DNA of 64,000 bases from Saccharopolyspora rhizosphaerae (GCF_003931915.1 NZ_RSAA01000015.1:124001-188000); one strand, 5' to 3'; counted from the first letter of the stretch, positions 8,343 to 17,867 are shown. The notes: generated by a model from the sequence alone, not told the origin. Numbers and translations are program-made.

Positions 8343-8357
8343 CCCAGCCTCCCGCGC

Positions 8358-8383
8358 GAGATGCCCTCCGCCGAGGGCATCTC
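8358..8383. terminator. Bidirectional hairpin between lat and the response regulator
   Basis: A perfect 11-bp stem GAGATGCCCTC/GAGGGCATCTC with a CGCC loop lies between two convergent genes. There is no T tract, as is common in high-GC actinomycetes. Confidence 0.75.
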
Positions 8384-8393
8384 GGGCTACGCC

Positions 8394-8990
8394 TCAGATC
8401 CAGCCCTCCTGCCAGGCCTTCCGGGCCGCCTCGTGGCGTGTGGTGACGCCGAGCTTGGTCATGGCGGCGGAGAGGTAGTTGCGGACCGTGCCCTGGGCGA
8501 GGTGGACCTCGGCGGCGATGTCGGCGATCGTGCCGCCCCGGAAGGCGTGGCGGAGCAGTTCGAGCTCGCGGTCCGTCAGCGGGCAGGTGTCGCCCGTCAA
8601 CGCGGCCGCTGCGATCTCCGGGTCGATGTAGCGGCCGCCGGAGTGGACGTCGCGGAGGATCTCCGCGAGCTTGGTCGCCGGCGTCGTCTTCGGCACGAAC
8701 CCGCGGATCCCCGCCGCCAGCGCGCGTTTCAGCACCCCGGGCCGCGCGTGCCGGGTGACCAGCACGATCGGCGGTTCTCCGGCGAGGGCCCGCGCCGCCT
8801 CGACCCCGTCGAGCTCGGGCATCTCCAGGTCGAACACCGCGATGTCCGGCCGGTGCAGGCGCACCGCCTCCAGCGCCTCGGCGCCGTGGCTGCACTGGGC
8901 CACGACGTCCAGGTCCGGTTCCAGCGCGAGCAGCGCCGCCAGCGCACCCCGGATCAGGTCCTCGTCATCGGCCAGCACCACCCGGATCAC
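8394..8990 (-). CDS. NarL/LuxR family response regulator (DesR-like)
   Basis: A 198-residue response regulator. The receiver domain (1-120) has the acidic pair D8/D9, the phosphorylation site D54 in AVFDLEMPE, T79 in VTRH and K100 in VPKTT. A LuxR-type helix-turn-helix occupies about 135-195 (LTDRELELLR ... IADIAAEVHLAQGTVRNYL). It overlaps the histidine kinase gene by 4 bp (ATGA), so the two are translationally coupled. The DesKR-type pair is divergent from a two-gene ABC exporter, which is its probable target. Confidence 0.92.
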   Translation of the reverse strand: MIRVVLADDEDLIRGALAALLALEPDLDVVAQCSHGAEALEAVRLHRPDIAVFDLEMPELDGVEAARALAGEPPIVLVTRHARPGVLKRALAAGIRGFVPKTTPATKLAEILRDVHSGGRYIDPEIAAAALTGDTCPLTDRELELLRHAFRGGTIADIAAEVHLAQGTVRNYLSAAMTKLGVTTRHEAARKAWQEGWI

Positions 8991-10183
8991 GACACCGCCC
9001 CCGGTTCCTCCGCCGTGCCGGTGAGTTCGAAGCGATCGCCGTCGTGGCGGACGTCGACCTGCCCAGCCAGCGTGGCGAACCGCTGCCGGAGCCCCTCGAT
9101 GCCCGAACCTCCCACCGCACCAGGCGGGTTCGCGCCGTCGTTGTGCAGGACGACGCGGGTGCGCGGCCCGTAGACGGTGATGTCCAGCGTGCAGGTGCGA
9201 GCTCGCGAGTGCCGCAGGACGTTCGTCGTGCCCTCGCGCACCAGGGCGCCGAAGAGCGGCTGCAGCGGAGGGGGCACCCGGTCCGCGTCACCGCGCACCT
9301 CGGTCTTCACGCCTGCGGCCTCCAAGATCTCCCGAGCGTTGGCGAGTTCGCCGGTCAGGGTGCTGTGACGGTACCCCTGCACGACCGCGCGCGTGTCGCG
9401 CAGCGCGGTGCGGGCCAGCTCGGCGACCTCGGAGGCCTGGGCGCGGGCCGCGTCGTCGTCGTGCCCGACGAGCCGCTCCGCGAGCTCGGCCTTGAGCGCG
9501 ATCGCCTGCAGGTGGTGGCCCTGGACGTCGTGCAGGTCGGCGGCGAAGCGCAGCCGTTCGCGGGCGATGGCCAGTTCGCCGGAGACCGAGCGGGCGCGGT
9601 CCAGCTGCAGCACCACGTCCCAGAACCACACGACGCCCACCGTCAGCGCGGAGATCATCGCGACGATGATCGCGGCGTAGGTGGCCACGAACATCCCGAT
9701 CATCGGGTGCGGTCCGCCGAGCGCGCTGCCCAGCCACGCCACACCGGCGACCACGACCAACGACCCGATCTCGAGCGGCCAGCGCAGCCGCGTCGGTGCC
9801 AGTGCCACGTGGACACCGGCGAGCCCGCCGACCAGCACCACCCAGAGGATCCCGCGGGGGTCGGCCGCCAAGGCGTACCCGGTCGCTGCCAGCGCGGCGG
9901 CGCACACCGAGGCCCGGACGACCGGGTGCCGCGGCCAGTGGCCGAAGCCGAGCATCAGCTGCGTCGACAGCAGCGTGCCGTCCACCACGACCAGCAGCAC
10001 CACCAACGCCAGCACCACGACCTCGGCGGCGCTGTAGTCGACCGTGCCGAGGTTGATCGCCGGCAGCAGCCCGTAGACCGGCATCATCGGGACGATCGAC
10101 CACCACGTGTAGCGGCGCAGCCGGGCCAGCCGCCGAGGGTCGAATTCGGTCGGGTCGTCGCTCACGTCCCCAGCATCGTGCAT
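8987..10183 (-). CDS. Sensor histidine kinase (DesK/HisKA_3 type)
   Basis: A 398-residue membrane kinase. Several transmembrane helices (about residues 28-190) precede a HisKA_3 dimerisation domain with phosphoacceptor H218 in LHDVQGHH and a HATPase with N-box EGTTNVLRHS and G-box GGSGIEGLRQR. The Q two residues after the HD pair follows the HDxxGH pattern. Start chosen at ATG 10183 because GGAG lies 7 nt upstream; a longer frame to 10312 would overlap the divergent ABC gene. The signal is probably membrane state or an antimicrobial, by analogy with DesK- and LiaS-like kinases. Confidence 0.88.
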   Translation of the reverse strand: MHDAGDVSDDPTEFDPRRLARLRRYTWWSIVPMMPVYGLLPAINLGTVDYSAAEVVVLALVVLLVVVDGTLLSTQLMLGFGHWPRHPVVRASVCAAALAATGYALAADPRGILWVVLVGGLAGVHVALAPTRLRWPLEIGSLVVVAGVAWLGSALGGPHPMIGMFVATYAAIIVAMISALTVGVVWFWDVVLQLDRARSVSGELAIARERLRFAADLHDVQGHHLQAIALKAELAERLVGHDDDAARAQASEVAELARTALRDTRAVVQGYRHSTLTGELANAREILEAAGVKTEVRGDADRVPPPLQPLFGALVREGTTNVLRHSRARTCTLDITVYGPRTRVVLHNDGANPPGAVGGSGIEGLRQRFATLAGQVDVRHDGDRFELTGTAEEPGAVS

Positions 10184-10310
10184 CGTCCTGCTCCGCAGGC
10201 ACCGCCGGACCGAGGTGATGACATCCGTCATCGGATCCGCTGACACCGCGCCCCTGCGTCGCTGACGAAGCGCTCTACCCGCGGAGAACGGCGACGAGCA
10301 GGCTGGACGC

Positions 10311-11195
10311 ATGACGACAGTGATCGAGGTCGACGGCCTGCGATGCCGCTACGGGGACTTCGAAGCCGTGCAGGGGGTCGGCTTCGCGGTCCGCCGCGGT
10401 GAGCTCTTCGCGCTGCTCGGCACCAACGGCGCGGGCAAGACGACCGTGCTGGAGACGGTCGAAGGCCACCGCGAGCCCGCCGGAGGGCGTGTCCGCGTGT
10501 TCGGCGTCGACCCGTCGCGCGACCGCCGCATCCGCCGGCGGACCGGGATCATGCTGCAGGACAGCGGTTTCGCCGGTGACCTCACGGTGCGCGAAACCGC
10601 GGAACTGGCCCGCCGGATGCGCACCGAACCCTCCGATGTGGACGGAGCCTTGGCGGCGCTCGGCCTCGACCCGCGGCGCGACGTCCGGGTGCGGCAGCTC
10701 TCCGGCGGCGAGAAGCGGCGCCTGGACCTTGCCCTCGCGCTGCTGGGCGAGCCGGAACTGCTGTTCCTCGACGAACCGACGGTCGGCATGGACCCGGAAT
10801 CCCGCCGCACCACGTGGGAGATCGTCCGCGGTCTGCTCGCGCGGGGCACCACGGTGCTGCTCACCACGCACTACCTCGAGGAGGCCGAACGCCTCGCGCA
10901 CCGACTGGCGATCATGCACCAGGGCCGGATCGCCGTCGAAGGGCGGCTCGTCGACGTCCTCGCCGACCACCCCGCGCGCATCACCTTCACCGCACCGGAG
11001 GTTCCGCTGCCGCCGTTGGCCGGCACCGCGACCCGGCGCGGTCCGCGCGTCGAGATCCGCACCCCGCACCTGCAGCAGGACCTGCTGGCCGTGCTGGCCT
11101 GGGCCGACGGGCACGTGGACCTCTCCGGTCTGCGGGCGCACCCGGCCTCCCTCGAGGAGGTCTTCCAGTCCGTTCGCGAGGAGGTGCCCGCGTGA
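10311..11195 (+). CDS. ABC transporter ATP-binding protein (drug-exporter type)
   Basis: A 294-residue ATPase of the DrrA/CcmA-like exporter class. Walker A GTNGAGKTT is at 37-45, the Q-loop is MLQDSGF, the signature is LSGGEKRR, Walker B is LLFLDEPTVGMD and the switch His is in TTHYLEEAERL. A C-terminal extension of about 70 residues follows, common in this class. It overlaps the permease gene by 4 bp (GTGA). It is divergent from the kinase/regulator pair, which suggests substrate-induced export of a drug or lipid. Confidence 0.9.
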   Translation: MTTVIEVDGLRCRYGDFEAVQGVGFAVRRGELFALLGTNGAGKTTVLETVEGHREPAGGRVRVFGVDPSRDRRIRRRTGIMLQDSGFAGDLTVRETAELARRMRTEPSDVDGALAALGLDPRRDVRVRQLSGGEKRRLDLALALLGEPELLFLDEPTVGMDPESRRTTWEIVRGLLARGTTVLLTTHYLEEAERLAHRLAIMHQGRIAVEGRLVDVLADHPARITFTAPEVPLPPLAGTATRRGPRVEIRTPHLQQDLLAVLAWADGHVDLSGLRAHPASLEEVFQSVREEVPA

Positions 11196-11890
11196 AGGTG
11201 GTCCTGGCTCTCGCCCGAGCCGAGCTGAAGCTCCTGCTGCGCAACAAGACCGTGGCCGTCAGCTCGCTGCTGATGCCGGTCCTGGTCGGCCTCTGGGCCG
11301 GCTACAACCTGCCCGACGGCGCGCCGCCCGCGACCTGGGCGATCACGCTGTCCGTGCAGCTGCTGGTGGTCCTCGGCTTCACCGTGTACTTCGCGGTCAC
11401 AGCCGGGCTGGCCGCGCGCCGCGAGGACCGCTACCTCAAGCGGCTCCGCAGCGGTGAGGCCTCCGACGCGGTGGTCCTCGCCGGGCTGCTGACCCCGGGG
11501 GTGCTGCTCGGCGTGCTGCAAGCGGTGCTGCTGCTGGCCATCTCGATCGGCATGGGCGCGCCGGTGCCGAGTCCGCTGCCAGTCCTGCTCGCCCTGGTGC
11601 TGGGCACCGGGCTCTGCGTCGGGGCCGGTGTCGCGACGAGCGCGCGCACCTCGTCCTCCGAGCAGGCCCAGATCACGACGTTGCCGATGTTCCTCGCCCT
11701 GCTGGGCGGTGTCATGGCCGTCATCGCCGGTCCGCGGTGGCTGCTGCTGCCCGGCGGAGGGATCGGCGGCCTGGTCCACCACGCGGTGACCGGCGAGGGT
11801 GACGTGCTGCCGGCCGCGGGATCGCTGCTGGCCTGGACCGTGCTGTTCGCCCTGCTGGCCAAGGCCTGGTTCCGGTGGGAACCGCGGTGA
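11192..11890 (+). CDS. ABC-2 type permease
   Basis: A 232-residue integral membrane partner of the preceding ATPase, with six hydrophobic segments (first at about residues 20-38, last at about 203-225). A cytoplasmic RREDRYLKRLRSGEAS loop after the second helix is typical of ABC-2 permeases. The GTG start overlaps the ATPase stop. It ends 1 bp from the convergent pmt gene with no separate terminator. Confidence 0.88.
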   Translation: MKVVLALARAELKLLLRNKTVAVSSLLMPVLVGLWAGYNLPDGAPPATWAITLSVQLLVVLGFTVYFAVTAGLAARREDRYLKRLRSGEASDAVVLAGLLTPGVLLGVLQAVLLLAISIGMGAPVPSPLPVLLALVLGTGLCVGAGVATSARTSSSEQAQITTLPMFLALLGGVMAVIAGPRWLLLPGGGIGGLVHHAVTGEGDVLPAAGSLLAWTVLFALLAKAWFRWEPR

Positions 11891-11891
11891 G

Positions 11892-13460
11892 TCAGCGCCA
11901 GGACGGCAGCCACAGCTCGGCCTGCCAGTGCTCGTGGGTGATCGGGTCGCCGTTGAGGATCGGCCACAGCCACGCGAAGTTGGCCACGACCAGTCCGATG
12001 TAGAGCGAGACGGCCATCAGCCCGGTCTTGCGGCGCTCGTAGTGGTCCTCCACCGACCCGAGCACGTGGCCGAGCACCAGCACGATCCCCAGCACGAGGA
12101 ACGGGACCAGCGGAGTGGCGTAGAAGTAGTACATCTGCCGCGACAGGTTCGTGAACCAGGGCAGGTACCCGGCGCCGTAGCCGACCAGCACCGCCGCGTA
12201 GCGCCAGTCCAGCCGGAACACCGCCCGCCACACCGACCACGCGGCGACCGGCAGCGCCAGCCACCACAGCGCCGGGGTGCCGATCAGCATCGTGGCCTGC
12301 ACGCAGCTGTTCCGGCCGCAACCGGGCATCCCGGACTCGTAGTAGTAGAGCATCGGGCGCATGCCCATCGGCCACGCCCACGGCTTCGACTCCCACGGGT
12401 GCGGGGTCGCCGGCGTGGTCAGGTGGGTGTGGAAGTCCAGCACGTTGAGCTGGTAGTACAGCAGCGATCGCAGCACGTCGGGCAGGCCGTTCATGCCCAC
12501 GTCGTCGTTGAGCAGCACCGCGTGCCGATCGGTGGCCGTCTCGCTGGCGAACCAGCCCGCCCAGGTCGCGAAGTACACCAGCAGCGGGATGCCGACCAGG
12601 GCCCACAGCGCCGGGGCGGTGTCGCGCACCAGTGCCGCCCGCCACGGCCGCCGCACCCCGGCGGCGCGCCGGGCCAGCGCGTCCCAGATCACGCTGAGCA
12701 GGCCGAACGCCATGATGTAGTAGATGCCGTTCCACTTGACCCCGCAGGCCAGGCCGAGCATCAGGCCCGCGCCGAGGCGCCACCAGCGGAAGCCCAGGCG
12801 CGGTCCCCAGGCCGCCGGGTCGAGCCTGCCGTCCGAGCAGACCTGCCAGAGCCGCTCGCGCACCTGGTCGCGGTCGACCAGCAGACAGGCGAACGCGGCG
12901 AGCAGGAACAGCGCCTGGAAGATGTCGAGCATCCCGACGCGGGCCTGCACGTGGCTGAGGCCGTCGCAGATCAGCAGGACCCCGGCCAGCGCGCCGAGGA
13001 GCGTCGAGCGGGTCATCCGGCGGGCGATGCGGATGATCAGCAGCACCATGAGGGTGCCGAACAGGGCCGCCATGATCCGCCAGCCCCACGGCGTGTAGCC
13101 CAGCAGCCACTCGCCGATCGCGATGACCTGCTTGCCCACGGGCGGGTGCGCCACCAGCTCGTAGCCGGGGTTGTCCTCGTAACCGCCGTTGCGCAGCATC
13201 TGCCACGCCTGCGGGACGTAGTGCTTCTCGTCGAAGACCGGCGTGCCCTCATCGGTCGCCCGGCCCAGGTCCCAGAACCGGACCAGCCCGGCGACCAGCG
13301 TGATCACCAGCGTCACGACCCAGCTGCGCCTGCGGTCGTCGGGCATCGAGGTGTCCAGCAGGGGCAGCGGGTCGGACTCCCCCGGTCGGCGAGCCGCCGG
13401 TGCGCGGCCTACCTGGACGAGTTCGTCGGCACCGCCGAACCTGCGGACTGGGACGCTCAC
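11892..13460 (-). CDS. pmt: Protein O-mannosyltransferase (GT39)
   Basis: A 522-residue polytopic membrane enzyme that transfers mannose from polyprenyl-phosphate-mannose to Ser/Thr of exported proteins. About eleven transmembrane segments are visible. The first outer loop holds the catalytic DE motif (VFDEKHYVPQAW), and a GRNSCVQ ... PGCGRN loop and C-terminal NWAWLWP-like segment follow the actinobacterial PMT family. Start taken at GTG 13460, which gives the length I recall for M. tuberculosis Rv1002c. No clear ribosome site supports it, and ATG 13346 is possible. It is divergent from rsmI, the same arrangement as in mycobacteria. Confidence 0.9.
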   Translation of the reverse strand: MSVPVRRFGGADELVQVGRAPAARRPGESDPLPLLDTSMPDDRRRSWVVTLVITLVAGLVRFWDLGRATDEGTPVFDEKHYVPQAWQMLRNGGYEDNPGYELVAHPPVGKQVIAIGEWLLGYTPWGWRIMAALFGTLMVLLIIRIARRMTRSTLLGALAGVLLICDGLSHVQARVGMLDIFQALFLLAAFACLLVDRDQVRERLWQVCSDGRLDPAAWGPRLGFRWWRLGAGLMLGLACGVKWNGIYYIMAFGLLSVIWDALARRAAGVRRPWRAALVRDTAPALWALVGIPLLVYFATWAGWFASETATDRHAVLLNDDVGMNGLPDVLRSLLYYQLNVLDFHTHLTTPATPHPWESKPWAWPMGMRPMLYYYESGMPGCGRNSCVQATMLIGTPALWWLALPVAAWSVWRAVFRLDWRYAAVLVGYGAGYLPWFTNLSRQMYYFYATPLVPFLVLGIVLVLGHVLGSVEDHYERRKTGLMAVSLYIGLVVANFAWLWPILNGDPITHEHWQAELWLPSWR

Positions 13461-13530
13461 ACCGTCGATCGTAAGGGTCAGGCGCGTCGGTCCACGCCGC
13501 ACCGCCGGGGGACGACCTCGTCGCTCGGCT

Positions 13531-13536
13531 TACCCT
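13531..13536 (+). promoter_or_regulatory. Leaderless-type -10 of rsmI
   Basis: TACCCT ends 8 nt before the ATG, placing the transcription start on or next to the start codon. There is no Shine-Dalgarno. Confidence 0.5.
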
Positions 13537-13544
13537 GTGCGGTC

Positions 13545-14387
13545 ATGGACTCCGGCACCTTGCTGCTCGCCGCCACGCCGCTGGGCGACGCCCGCGACGC
13601 GTCCGCCCGCCTGGTCGAAGCGCTCCGCTCGGCCGAGGTGGTGGCCGCCGAGGACACCCGCCGGGTCCGCAACCTCGCCTCCGCGCTGGAGGTGACCCCG
13701 GCGGGCAAGGTCGTCAGCTACTACGAGGCCGTGGAGGCCGCGCGCGCTCCCGCGCTGCTCGACGCGCTGCGCGAGGGCAAGGACGTGCTGCTGGTGACCG
13801 ACGCGGGGATGCCCAGCGTCTCCGACCCCGGTTACCGGCTGGTCTCGGCCTGCGTGGCCGAGGGCCTGCCGGTGACCTGCCTGCCCGGGCCGTCGGCGGT
13901 GACCACGGCGCTCGCGGTGTCGGGCCTGCCCTCGGACCGCTTCTGCTTCGAGGGCTTCCCGCCGCGCAAGAGCGGCGACCGGCGCAGGTTCTTCGGCCGG
14001 CTGGTCGCCGAGGAGCGCACCAGCGTGTTCTTCGAGGCCCCGCACCGGCTCGCCGACACCCTGGCCGACGCGGTCGCGGTGCTGGGCGGGGAGCGGCGCG
14101 CCGCCGTGTGCCGGGAGCTGACCAAGACCTACGAGGAGATCAAGCGCGGCACCCTCGCTGAGCTGGTCGAATGGGCCGACGAGGGAGTGCGGGGGGAGAT
14201 CACGGTGGTGCTCGCCGGAGCCGAGCAGGAGGCCCCGGCCGACCCCGCCGAGCTGGTCGGCCGGGTCGAGCAACGCGCCGCGGAGGGAGTTCGGCTCAAG
14301 GACGCGGTGGCCGAGGTCGCCGAGCTGGCGGGCGTCCGGAAGAAGGAGCTCTACGACGCGGTGCTCACCGCGCGGAAGCAGGCCTGA
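13545..14387 (+). CDS. rsmI: 16S rRNA 2'-O-ribose C1402 methyltransferase
   Basis: A 280-residue tetrapyrrole-methylase-fold enzyme that 2'-O-methylates C1402 of 16S rRNA. The N-terminal LLAATPLGDARDAS block, AEDTRR, the central VTDAGMPSVSDPGYRL loop, CLPGPSAVTTALAVSGLP and YEAPHRL-like FFEAPHRL are diagnostic. The C-terminal DAVAEVAELAGVRKKELYDAVL helices bind RNA. It is preceded by TACCCT at leaderless spacing. Here the start of TTPLG-type motif reads ATPLG, a usual actinobacterial variant. Confidence 0.95.
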   Translation: MDSGTLLLAATPLGDARDASARLVEALRSAEVVAAEDTRRVRNLASALEVTPAGKVVSYYEAVEAARAPALLDALREGKDVLLVTDAGMPSVSDPGYRLVSACVAEGLPVTCLPGPSAVTTALAVSGLPSDRFCFEGFPPRKSGDRRRFFGRLVAEERTSVFFEAPHRLADTLADAVAVLGGERRAAVCRELTKTYEEIKRGTLAELVEWADEGVRGEITVVLAGAEQEAPADPAELVGRVEQRAAEGVRLKDAVAEVAELAGVRKKELYDAVLTARKQA

Positions 14388-14487
14388 CCACCGGGTGAGC
14401 GCCGCTGCGCCCGACCTGGGCGAGCGGTGCCGCGTCGAGCGCGCCGCGCCGCCCCACCCGCACCGCCGAGCAGGACGAGCGGGCGAT

Positions 14488-14493
14488 TACGCT
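14488..14493 (+). promoter_or_regulatory. Leaderless-type -10 of metG
   Basis: TACGCT ends 7 nt before ATG 14501 and no Shine-Dalgarno is present. Confidence 0.5.
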
Positions 14494-14500
14494 AGCGGGC

Positions 14501-16297
14501 ATGAGCGCCTCTGTGTTGACCGCTGTGGCCTGGCCTTATGCCAACGGTCCGCGGCACATCGGTCATGTCTCCGGCTTCGGTGTGCCCTCGGACGTCTTCT
14601 CCCGCTACCAGCGAATGGCCGGCAACCAGGTGCTCATGGTCTCCGGGACGGACGAGCACGGGACGCCGATCTCGGTCCAGGCCGAGAAGGAGGGGCTGAC
14701 CACCAGGCAGCTCGCCGACAAGTACAACCGGGTGATCACCGAGGACCTGCAGGGCCTCGGCCTGTCCTACGACCTGTTCACCCGCACCACCACCGGCAAC
14801 CACTACAAGGTGGTGCAGGACCTCTTCCTCGCGCTGCACCGCAACGGCTACGTGGTGCCCAAGACCACGACCGGAGCGATCAGCCCGTCCACCGGCCGGA
14901 CGCTGCCCGACCGCTACATCGAGGGCACCTGCCCGATCTGCGGCTACGACGGCGCGCGCGGTGACCAGTGCGACAACTGCGGCAACCAGCTCGACCCGGC
15001 TGAGCTGAAGAACCCGGTCTCCCGGATCAACGGGGAGAAGCCGGAGTTCGTCGAGACCGAGCACCTGTTCCTGGACCTGCCGTCGTTCACCGAGTCGCTG
15101 GGCAAGTGGCTGTCCACCCGGGACGGCTGGCGGCCCAACGTGCTCCGCTTCGCCCAGAACCTCGTCGAGGACATGCGGCCGCGCGCGATCAGCCGCGACC
15201 TGGACTGGGGCGTGCCGATCCCGCTCGACGGCTGGCGCGACCAGCCCATGAAGCGGTTCTACGTCTGGTTCGACGCGGTCATCGGCTACCTGTCGGCCAG
15301 CGTCGAGTGGGCGCGCCGCACCGGCGACCCCGACGCCTGGAAGAAGTGGTGGACCGACCCGTCGGCCCAGGGCTACTACTTCATGGGCAAGGACAACATC
15401 ACCTTCCACGCCCAGATCTGGCCGACCTTGCTGATGGGCCACAACGGTCAGGGCGACAAGGGTGGCGATCCGGGTCCGTTCGGCGAGCTGAACCTGCCGG
15501 ACGAGGTCGTCTCCAGCGAGTTCCTCACCATGAGCGGCTCGAAGTTCTCCACCTCGCGCGGCACCGTGATCTACGTCCGCGACTTCCTGCGCGAGTTCGG
15601 CCCGGACACCCTGCGCTACTTCATCTCGGTGGCGGGCCCCGAGAACCAGGACACCGACTTCACCTGGGACGAGTTCGTCCGCCGCACGAACTTCGAGCTG
15701 GCCAACGAGTGGGGCAACCTGGTCAACCGCTCCATCTCGATGGCGGCGAAGAACAACGGTGGCGTCCCGGCGCCGACCTCCCCGGCACCCGCCGACGAGG
15801 AGCTCAAGGCGCAGGCCCGGGCCGCGTTCGGCACGGTCGGGGACCACCTGAAGCGCTCCCGGTTCAAGGCCGCGTCGCAGGAGGCGATGCGGGTGGTCTC
15901 GGCGGCCAACAAGTACCTGTCCGACCAGGAGCCGTGGAAGCTCAAGGAGGACCCGGACCGCCGCGACGCGGTGCTGCACACCGCGCTGCAGGTCGTCTCC
16001 GACGCCAACACGCTGCTCACGCCGTTCCTGCCGCACTCCGCGCAGAAGGTGCACGAGCTGCTGGGCGGCACCGGCGTGTGGGCGGCGCAGCCGTCTGTCC
16101 GCGAGGTCGACGACCTCGACGAGCCGTCGCTGTCCTACCCCGTGCTGATGGGCGACTACGACGCCGAGCAGGCCAGGTGGGAGTCCGTCGACATCGAGGT
16201 GGGTCGTCCGCTGAACAAGCCGAAGCCGTTGTTCGCGAAGCTCGACGCCGAACTCGGCGAGACCGGGCCGGAGTGGGCCCCGATCCAGTCGGACTGA
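14501..16297 (+). CDS. metG: Methionyl-tRNA synthetase
   Basis: A 598-residue class I aminoacyl-tRNA synthetase. The HIGH signature appears as PRHIGHVSG (residues about 17-25) and the KMSKS loop as SKFSTSRG. The connective peptide carries one CxxC pair set (CPICG ... CDNCG) for a single zinc. There is an anticodon-binding helical domain but no C-terminal tRNA-binding OB domain, which is the E. coli-type catalytic core length found in many actinobacteria. It overlaps tatD by 1 nt, so they are co-transcribed. Confidence 0.97.
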   Translation: MSASVLTAVAWPYANGPRHIGHVSGFGVPSDVFSRYQRMAGNQVLMVSGTDEHGTPISVQAEKEGLTTRQLADKYNRVITEDLQGLGLSYDLFTRTTTGNHYKVVQDLFLALHRNGYVVPKTTTGAISPSTGRTLPDRYIEGTCPICGYDGARGDQCDNCGNQLDPAELKNPVSRINGEKPEFVETEHLFLDLPSFTESLGKWLSTRDGWRPNVLRFAQNLVEDMRPRAISRDLDWGVPIPLDGWRDQPMKRFYVWFDAVIGYLSASVEWARRTGDPDAWKKWWTDPSAQGYYFMGKDNITFHAQIWPTLLMGHNGQGDKGGDPGPFGELNLPDEVVSSEFLTMSGSKFSTSRGTVIYVRDFLREFGPDTLRYFISVAGPENQDTDFTWDEFVRRTNFELANEWGNLVNRSISMAAKNNGGVPAPTSPAPADEELKAQARAAFGTVGDHLKRSRFKAASQEAMRVVSAANKYLSDQEPWKLKEDPDRRDAVLHTALQVVSDANTLLTPFLPHSAQKVHELLGGTGVWAAQPSVREVDDLDEPSLSYPVLMGDYDAEQARWESVDIEVGRPLNKPKPLFAKLDAELGETGPEWAPIQSD

Positions 16298-17130
16298 TGA
16301 GCAAGAAGGATTCCAGGCGCGAGCTGCCGCCGGTGCCCGAGGCACTGGCGGCCTCGGCCGTCGACGCCCACACCCACCTCGACGCCTGCGGCGCCAAGAC
16401 CGCCGAGGACGTCCGGGAGCTCCTCGACCGGGCGCAGAGCGCCGGGGTCGGCCGCGTGGTCACCGTGGCCGACGACCTGGACTCCGCGCGCTGGGCCGTG
16501 CAGGCCGCGACCTGGGACGAGCGGGTCTTCGCCGCGGTGGCGCTGCACCCGACCCGCACCAAGGACTTCGGCCCGGACGACAAGGCGGCGCTGGAGGAGC
16601 TGGTCACGCACCCGCGCGTGGTGGCCGTCGGCGAGACCGGTCTGGACTACTACTGGGACTACTCGCCGCCGGAGCCGCAGCAGGAGGCGTTCCGCTGGCA
16701 CATCGACCTCGCCAAGCGGACCGGCAAGCCGCTGATGATCCACGACCGCGAGGCGCACGACGACATCCTGCGCATCCTCGACGAGGAAGGCGCTCCGGAG
16801 ACGGTGGTCTTCCACTGCTTCTCCGGTGACGCCGAATTCGCGAAAGCCTGCACCGCCAAGGGACACGTGCTCTCGTTCGCCGGTACGGCCACCTTCCGCA
16901 ACGCGAAGAGCCTTCGTGCGGCGGCGGAAACCGTCCCGCTGGAGCAGATGCTGGTCGAGACGGACGCGCCGTTCCTGACGCCGCACCCGTTCCGGGGACG
17001 CCCCAACCAGCCCTACTGCGTCAATTACACCCTTCGTGACCTGGCCGAACTCCGTGGCATGAACGTGGATGAACTCGCTGTAGCCACCGCCGCCACCGCT
17101 GAGCGAGTTTTCGGCCTCGAACAGGGGTAG
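16297..17130 (+). CDS. tatD: TatD family metal-dependent hydrolase
   Basis: A 277-residue TIM-barrel deoxyribonuclease of the TatD family. Metal ligands are visible: DAHTHLD (H26, H28), GETGLDYY (E), PLMIHDREAHDD (H), VFHCFSGD (H) and LVETDAPFL (D). The mouth is [18 protein letters not shown], an actinobacterial N-terminal tail. Its ATG overlaps the metG stop. The metG-tatD-rpfB order is conserved with mycobacteria. Confidence 0.93.
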   Translation: MSKKDSRRELPPVPEALAASAVDAHTHLDACGAKTAEDVRELLDRAQSAGVGRVVTVADDLDSARWAVQAATWDERVFAAVALHPTRTKDFGPDDKAALEELVTHPRVVAVGETGLDYYWDYSPPEPQQEAFRWHIDLAKRTGKPLMIHDREAHDDILRILDEEGAPETVVFHCFSGDAEFAKACTAKGHVLSFAGTATFRNAKSLRAAAETVPLEQMLVETDAPFLTPHPFRGRPNQPYCVNYTLRDLAELRGMNVDELAVATAATAERVFGLEQG

Positions 17131-17252
17131 TCACACCCCTGTAGTTCCTCACGCTGCGAGTTCTGCTAGGTCTCGCCCCACGCTGCCCGCTTGCGGTCCG
17201 CCCGCCGACTTCTACCGTCCAATGTGGAAGCCGGGACGGGGGGCACCCCGAA

Positions 17253-17275
17253 CTCCGCCGGGAATCCCGTCGGAG
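17253..17275 (+). promoter_or_regulatory. Leader hairpin before the short rpf gene
   Basis: CTCCG-C-CGGG-AAT-CCCG-T-CGGAG forms a stem of nine pairs with one C/T mismatch, next to a smaller GGGG/CCCC hairpin at about 17238-17249. It lies 28 nt before the Shine-Dalgarno. Expression of rpf genes is often controlled in the leader; here the type of element is undetermined. Confidence 0.4.
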
Positions 17276-17313
17276 GTCCTCCAGACCGGAACCATCGGTT
17301 GTGAGGATGCACA

Positions 17314-17676
17314 GTGGAGTTCCATAGATTCACGAAGTGGACTGTGGCGGCTGCTATCGCCGTGAGCGGTAGCACCATGGTCGCGGTGGCCCCGAACGCC
17401 GCGGCAACCCCGACCGACGATCGAGCCGCCGTGTGGGACCGGCTCGCGCGGTGTGAATCCGGTGGTGACTGGTCCGCCAACACGGGCAACGGTTACTACG
17501 GCGGCCTTCAGTTCAACCGCAGCACCTGGGCCGCCTACGGAGGCGAGCGGTTCGGCCGCTACCCGCACCGCGCGTCGCGGGAGCAGCAGATCGAGATCGC
17601 CGAGCAGGTGCGCGCCGACCGAGGTGGGTACGGCGCTTGGCCGGCGTGTTCCCGGAAGCTCGGTCTGTCGCGCTGA
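17314..17676 (+). CDS. Resuscitation-promoting factor, short secreted form
   Basis: A 120-residue protein: a signal peptide (basic start, hydrophobic core to about residue 28, cleavage near NAAATP) followed by a single Rpf lysozyme/transglycosylase-like domain (about 36-120). Catalytic Glu48 lies in ARCESGGDW, with [10 protein letters not shown] and the paired Cys of PACSRKLGL. It cleaves peptidoglycan glycan strands and should be freely secreted, like RpfC/D/E. The GTG start is preceded by GAGG 7 nt upstream. It lies directly before rpfB, giving two Rpf genes in tandem. Confidence 0.92.
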   Translation: MEFHRFTKWTVAAAIAVSGSTMVAVAPNAAATPTDDRAAVWDRLARCESGGDWSANTGNGYYGGLQFNRSTWAAYGGERFGRYPHRASREQQIEIAEQVRADRGGYGAWPACSRKLGLSR

Positions 17677-17709
17677 CGTGAACTCGCCGCGTTTCCGCGA
17701 ATGATCGTC

Positions 17710-17732
17710 GCGAGGGAACGCAGTTCCCTCGC
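17710..17732 (+). terminator. Hairpin terminator of the short rpf gene (first)
   Basis: A perfect 10-bp stem GCGAGGGAAC/GTTCCCTCGC with a GCA loop, 33 bp after the stop codon. No T tract. Confidence 0.7.
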
Positions 17733-17746
17733 GCGAGGGGAGGGGA

Positions 17747-17783
17747 GGTCCGGCCCGGGTGCGCGCAGCGCCCGGGCCGGACC
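17747..17783 (+). terminator. Second tandem hairpin after the short rpf gene
   Basis: A perfect 13-bp stem GGTCCGGCCCGGG (17747-17759) with its complement at 17771-17783 around an 11-nt loop. No T tract. It is in series with the hairpin just upstream. Confidence 0.65.
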
Positions 17784-17849
17784 ACTGCGCCGGGGGTGTT
17801 TCCGCTGGCCCGCACCCCGCGGGAAGCGGTCGTGGAGGCGGTTCGTCCG

Positions 17850-17867
17850 CCGTGTGATATGTCACGG
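17850..17867 (+). promoter_or_regulatory. CRP/FNR-like inverted repeat upstream of rpfB
   Basis: CCGTG-N8-CACGG gives GTG-N8-CAC, the core spacing of Crp/GlxR sites. It differs from the GTGA...TCAC consensus at one base. In M. tuberculosis Crp controls rpfA, so a link to rpf control here is plausible but unproven. Confidence 0.35.
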
